NCBI GenBank assembly: GCA_964559355.1
Contig: CAZLHQ010000037.1
Location: forward strand, 1-23,137
DNA: 23,137 nucleotides
Reading direction: 5' to 3'
Source: JAEUMD01 sp964559355
GTDB lineage: Bacteria > Pseudomonadota > Alphaproteobacteria > Rhizobiales > Hyphomicrobiaceae
Positions 21,032 to 23,137 of the stretch are shown in pieces (position 1 is the first letter of the stretch; each line of letters opens with the position of its first letter). A program made the translations under genes and the position numbers. The notes beneath the pieces are model-generated. The model ran no database searches and was not told where the DNA came from. It saw only the letters and a program-made list of their open reading frames with translations.

Positions 21032-22150
21032 ATGGCGCGCGCCCCCGCCGTGCAAGAAATCGAGCCCGCGCCGGAGATCGACCGGCTCGAGGGCTTTGCG
21101 CATCCTCGTGAGACGCTCGCGCTGTTCGGCCACCAGCACGCCGAAGCTGAATTTGCCAGCGCGCTGGCCACAGGCCGCATGCATCATGCCTGGCTGATCG
21201 CTGGGCCAGATGGCATTGGCAAAGCGACATTCGCCTATCACGCGGCGATGTGTGCGTTGGCAGACGCCAGCGAGCGTGACGCCTTTGGCATGTCGCTCGC
21301 CGTCGATCCGCAAATTGGCGCAGCCCGGCAGGTGCGAGCCTTGTCGCACCCGGGCCTGCTCGTCATTCGCCGCCAATACAACATGAAGGACAAGCGCTTC
21401 CCTCAGGCGATCTCGGTGGAGGAGGTGCGCCGGCTGCGCGGCTTTCTCGGTCTGCGTGGCGGCGAAGGCGCTTGGCGGGTCGTCATTGTCGACAGCGCCG
21501 ACGAACTCAACATCAACGCGGCCAATGCGCTGCTGAAATCGCTCGAGGAGCCGCCGCGCCAGACACTGTTCCTGCTGGTCACGTCAGAACCGGGCCGGCT
21601 GCTGGCGACAATCCGCTCGCGCTGTCGCACACTCGATCTGAAGCGGCTTACGGCTGCCGATCTGGAACAGGCGGCGCGTCAGGCGCTGCAGACGGCGAAC
21701 CGTCAATTTCCCGATGCGGCCGCCTGGACCAGCCTTGTCCGACTGGCCGACGGCAGCGTGCGCCGGCTGCTCAGCCTGGAAGGCGGCGGCGGGCTCGAGC
21801 TTTATAACGAAATCTACGCCATCGTGGCCGGTCTGCCGGAGGTGCGCTGGGCCAAGGTGCATCAGTTGGCCGATACCATCTCGGCGGCGGCGCAGGAAGT
21901 GCGCTTCGAGCTGTTTTTCGAGCTCTTGCTGGAGTTGCTGGCGCGTCTCGTGCGGGCTGCGGCGACCGGGGTGGGGGAGCGCCAGGAGCTGGCCCTTGCC
22001 AATCGGTTGATCGGGCCGGCCCGGCTTGCGAGCTTTGCCCAACTGTGGGAAACAGTGGCCCGCGAGAAGGCGGAGACCGTTGCCCTCAATCTCGACCGGA
22101 AGACGCTGATTTTGCGTACCGTTTCCCGGCTCGAGGCGACGAGCCGCTGA
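21032..22150 (+). CDS. holB: DNA polymerase III subunit delta'
   Basis: The delta' subunit is part of the clamp-loader complex that places the beta sliding clamp on DNA. The 372-residue protein has the AAA+ clamp-loader layout: GHQHAEAEFASAL, a Walker A-like GPDGIGKAT (58–66), VVIVDSADELNINAANALLKSLEEPP, and the sensor SRC motif in TIRSRCRTLDLKRL (~193–206) that supplies the arginine finger. A helical C-terminal collar follows. Alphaproteobacterial delta' proteins often keep an intact P-loop, as here. The gene starts 3 bp after tmk and is followed by metG after 45 bp, the usual tmk–holB–metG order of Rhizobiales. Confidence 0.95.
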   Translation: MARAPAVQEIEPAPEIDRLEGFAHPRETLALFGHQHAEAEFASALATGRMHHAWLIAGPDGIGKATFAYHAAMCALADASERDAFGMSLAVDPQIGAARQVRALSHPGLLVIRRQYNMKDKRFPQAISVEEVRRLRGFLGLRGGEGAWRVVIVDSADELNINAANALLKSLEEPPRQTLFLLVTSEPGRLLATIRSRCRTLDLKRLTAADLEQAARQALQTANRQFPDAAAWTSLVRLADGSVRRLLSLEGGGGLELYNEIYAIVAGLPEVRWAKVHQLADTISAAAQEVRFELFFELLLELLARLVRAAATGVGERQELALANRLIGPARLASFAQLWETVAREKAETVALNLDRKTLILRTVSRLEATSR

Positions 22151-22195
22151 CGGCGCCGCGACTCCCTGCGGTGACCGGAGCGAGGAGCACGTCCG

Positions 22196-23137
22196 ATGAG
22201 CAGCGCCAGCAGCGCCAAGCGGTTCTATATCACCACTGCGATTTCCTATCCCAACGGAGTCCCGCACGTCGGTCACGCCTACGAAGCGATCGCAACGGAC
22301 GCGATCGCCCGTTTCGAGCGCTCAGACGGCAAGTCCGTGCTGTTCTTGACCGGCACCGACGAGCACGGCCTCAAGATGAAGCAGACAGCGGCCAAGGAAG
22401 GCGTGGGCGTGCGCGAACTCGCCGACCGCAACTCGGCACGCTTCAAGGAGATGGCGCTCGCACTGAACCTCTCCAACGACGATTTTATCCGCACCACCGA
22501 GCCGCGCCACTACGCAGCCTGCCAGGAGCTTTGGCGGCGCATGGAGGCGGCCGGCGACATTTATCTGAAAAAGTATGGCGGTTGGTATTCGGTGCGCGAC
22601 GAGACCTACTACAAGGAAACCGAGACCGAGGTTCGAGACAGCCAACGCTATGCGACGCCCACCGGCACGGAGGTAGCATGGCAAGAGGAAGAGACGTTTT
22701 TCTTCCGCCTGTCCAAATATCAAGACGCGCTGCTGGCGCACTTCGAGGCCAATCCCGATTTCATTTTACCGCCGGAGCGCAGGAACGAGGTGGTCAGCTT
22801 CGTGCGCTCGGGATTAGAGGATCTGTCGATCTCGCGCACCACGCTCGATTGGGGCATTCCGGTGCCGGGCCATCCCGGTCACGTCATGTACGTGTGGGTC
22901 GACGCGCTCAACAACTACGTGACGGCGACGGGGCTACTCGGCGGCGGAGACACGCGCCAGCAGTTCTGGCCGTGCGATGTTCATGTGATCGGCAAGGACA
23001 TCGTGCGCTTCCATGCCATCTATTGGCCGGCGTTCCTGATGTCGGCGGGCATCGCGCTGCCCAAGCGCGTATTCGGCCACGGCTTCGTGCTCAACAAGGG
23101 CGAGAAGATGTCGAAATCGGTCGGCAACGTGCTCGAC
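22196..23137 (+). CDS. metG: Methionyl-tRNA synthetase, N-terminal part (3' end outside window)
   Basis: MetRS charges tRNA-Met with methionine. The window contains the first 314 codons and the frame is still open at the last base. The class I signatures are both present: HVGH (24–27, the HIGH motif, in YPNGVPHVGHAYEAIATDAI) and KMSKS (304–308, in LNKGEKMSKSVGNV). Other family sequences include LTGTDEHGLKM, GGWYSVRDETYY, EETFFFRLSKYQ and VDALNNYVTATG. The short connective region (YKETETEVRD to TPTGTEVAW) has no cysteine knuckle, so this is the zinc-free form usual in Alphaproteobacteria. The start ATG 22196 is preceded by GAGGAG at a good distance. It lies 45 bp after holB and is probably in the same operon. 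Confidence 0.97.
   Translation, partial: MSSASSAKRFYITTAISYPNGVPHVGHAYEAIATDAIARFERSDGKSVLFLTGTDEHGLKMKQTAAKEGVGVRELADRNSARFKEMALALNLSNDDFIRTTEPRHYAACQELWRRMEAAGDIYLKKYGGWYSVRDETYYKETETEVRDSQRYATPTGTEVAWQEEETFFFRLSKYQDALLAHFEANPDFILPPERRNEVVSFVRSGLEDLSISRTTLDWGIPVPGHPGHVMYVWVDALNNYVTATGLLGGGDTRQQFWPCDVHVIGKDIVRFHAIYWPAFLMSAGIALPKRVFGHGFVLNKGEKMSKSVGNVLD

Overview
The window reads as a chromosomal segment of a GC-rich alphaproteobacterium, most likely of the Rhizobiales/Hyphomicrobiales. The evidence is the run rlpA – D-Ala-D-Ala carboxypeptidase – tmk – holB – metG, the mfd neighbourhood and the style of the proteins. The genus cannot be fixed from the sequence alone. Core genes lie at both ends: the 3' part of mfd (2–1495) on the left, and tRNA-Ser(UGA), rlpA, dac, tmk, holB and a 3'-truncated metG (17487–23137) on the right.

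Between them sits a mobile island of about 16 kb (1530–17500). The last 16 bases of the tRNA-Ser locus (17485–17500: CCA, discriminator, acceptor stem and the start of the T stem) recur exactly and in the same orientation just past mfd (1530–1545). A P4-type tyrosine integrase (1730–2962) lies next to the left copy. Both ends also carry GGTGGATG-type motifs, two direct copies at 12-bp spacing plus one inverted copy, which look like integrase arm-binding sites. The sequence therefore supports integration at the tRNA-Ser 3' end, splitting an ancestral mfd / tRNA-Ser / rlpA arrangement.

The cargo is a complete type I-E CRISPR-Cas system. On the minus strand the order is cas3, then after a 288-bp gap cse1 (cas8e), cse2 (cas11), cas7e, cas5e, cas6e, cas1 and cas2, mostly overlapping or nearly abutting. 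A short leader and an array of 20 identical 29-bp repeats with 19 spacers of 32 bp follow. Two decayed repeats that still keep the 61-bp phase, and a 22-bp deletion, mark the old (trailer) end beside the integrase gene. The catalytic residues of Cas1, Cas3 and Cas6e that can be checked are present, so the system looks functional.

Between cas3 and the right end lies a second, different mobility module, all on the minus strand: a coiled-coil protein of unknown function, an AlpA-like regulator, a helix-turn-helix/zinc-ribbon protein, a second tyrosine recombinase, and only the first ~107 residues of a type I restriction-modification methyltransferase (hsdM). The hsdM homology stops about 100 bp before a tRNA-Arg(UCU)-like cloverleaf (13774–13850). 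The 3' half of that cloverleaf overlaps the only usable start codon (TTG) of cas3. The island therefore looks composite: a CRISPR-Cas cassette joined, at a tRNA-like junction, to the remains of a restriction-modification element. This junction is the most unusual thing in the window. I found no clearly new defence system.
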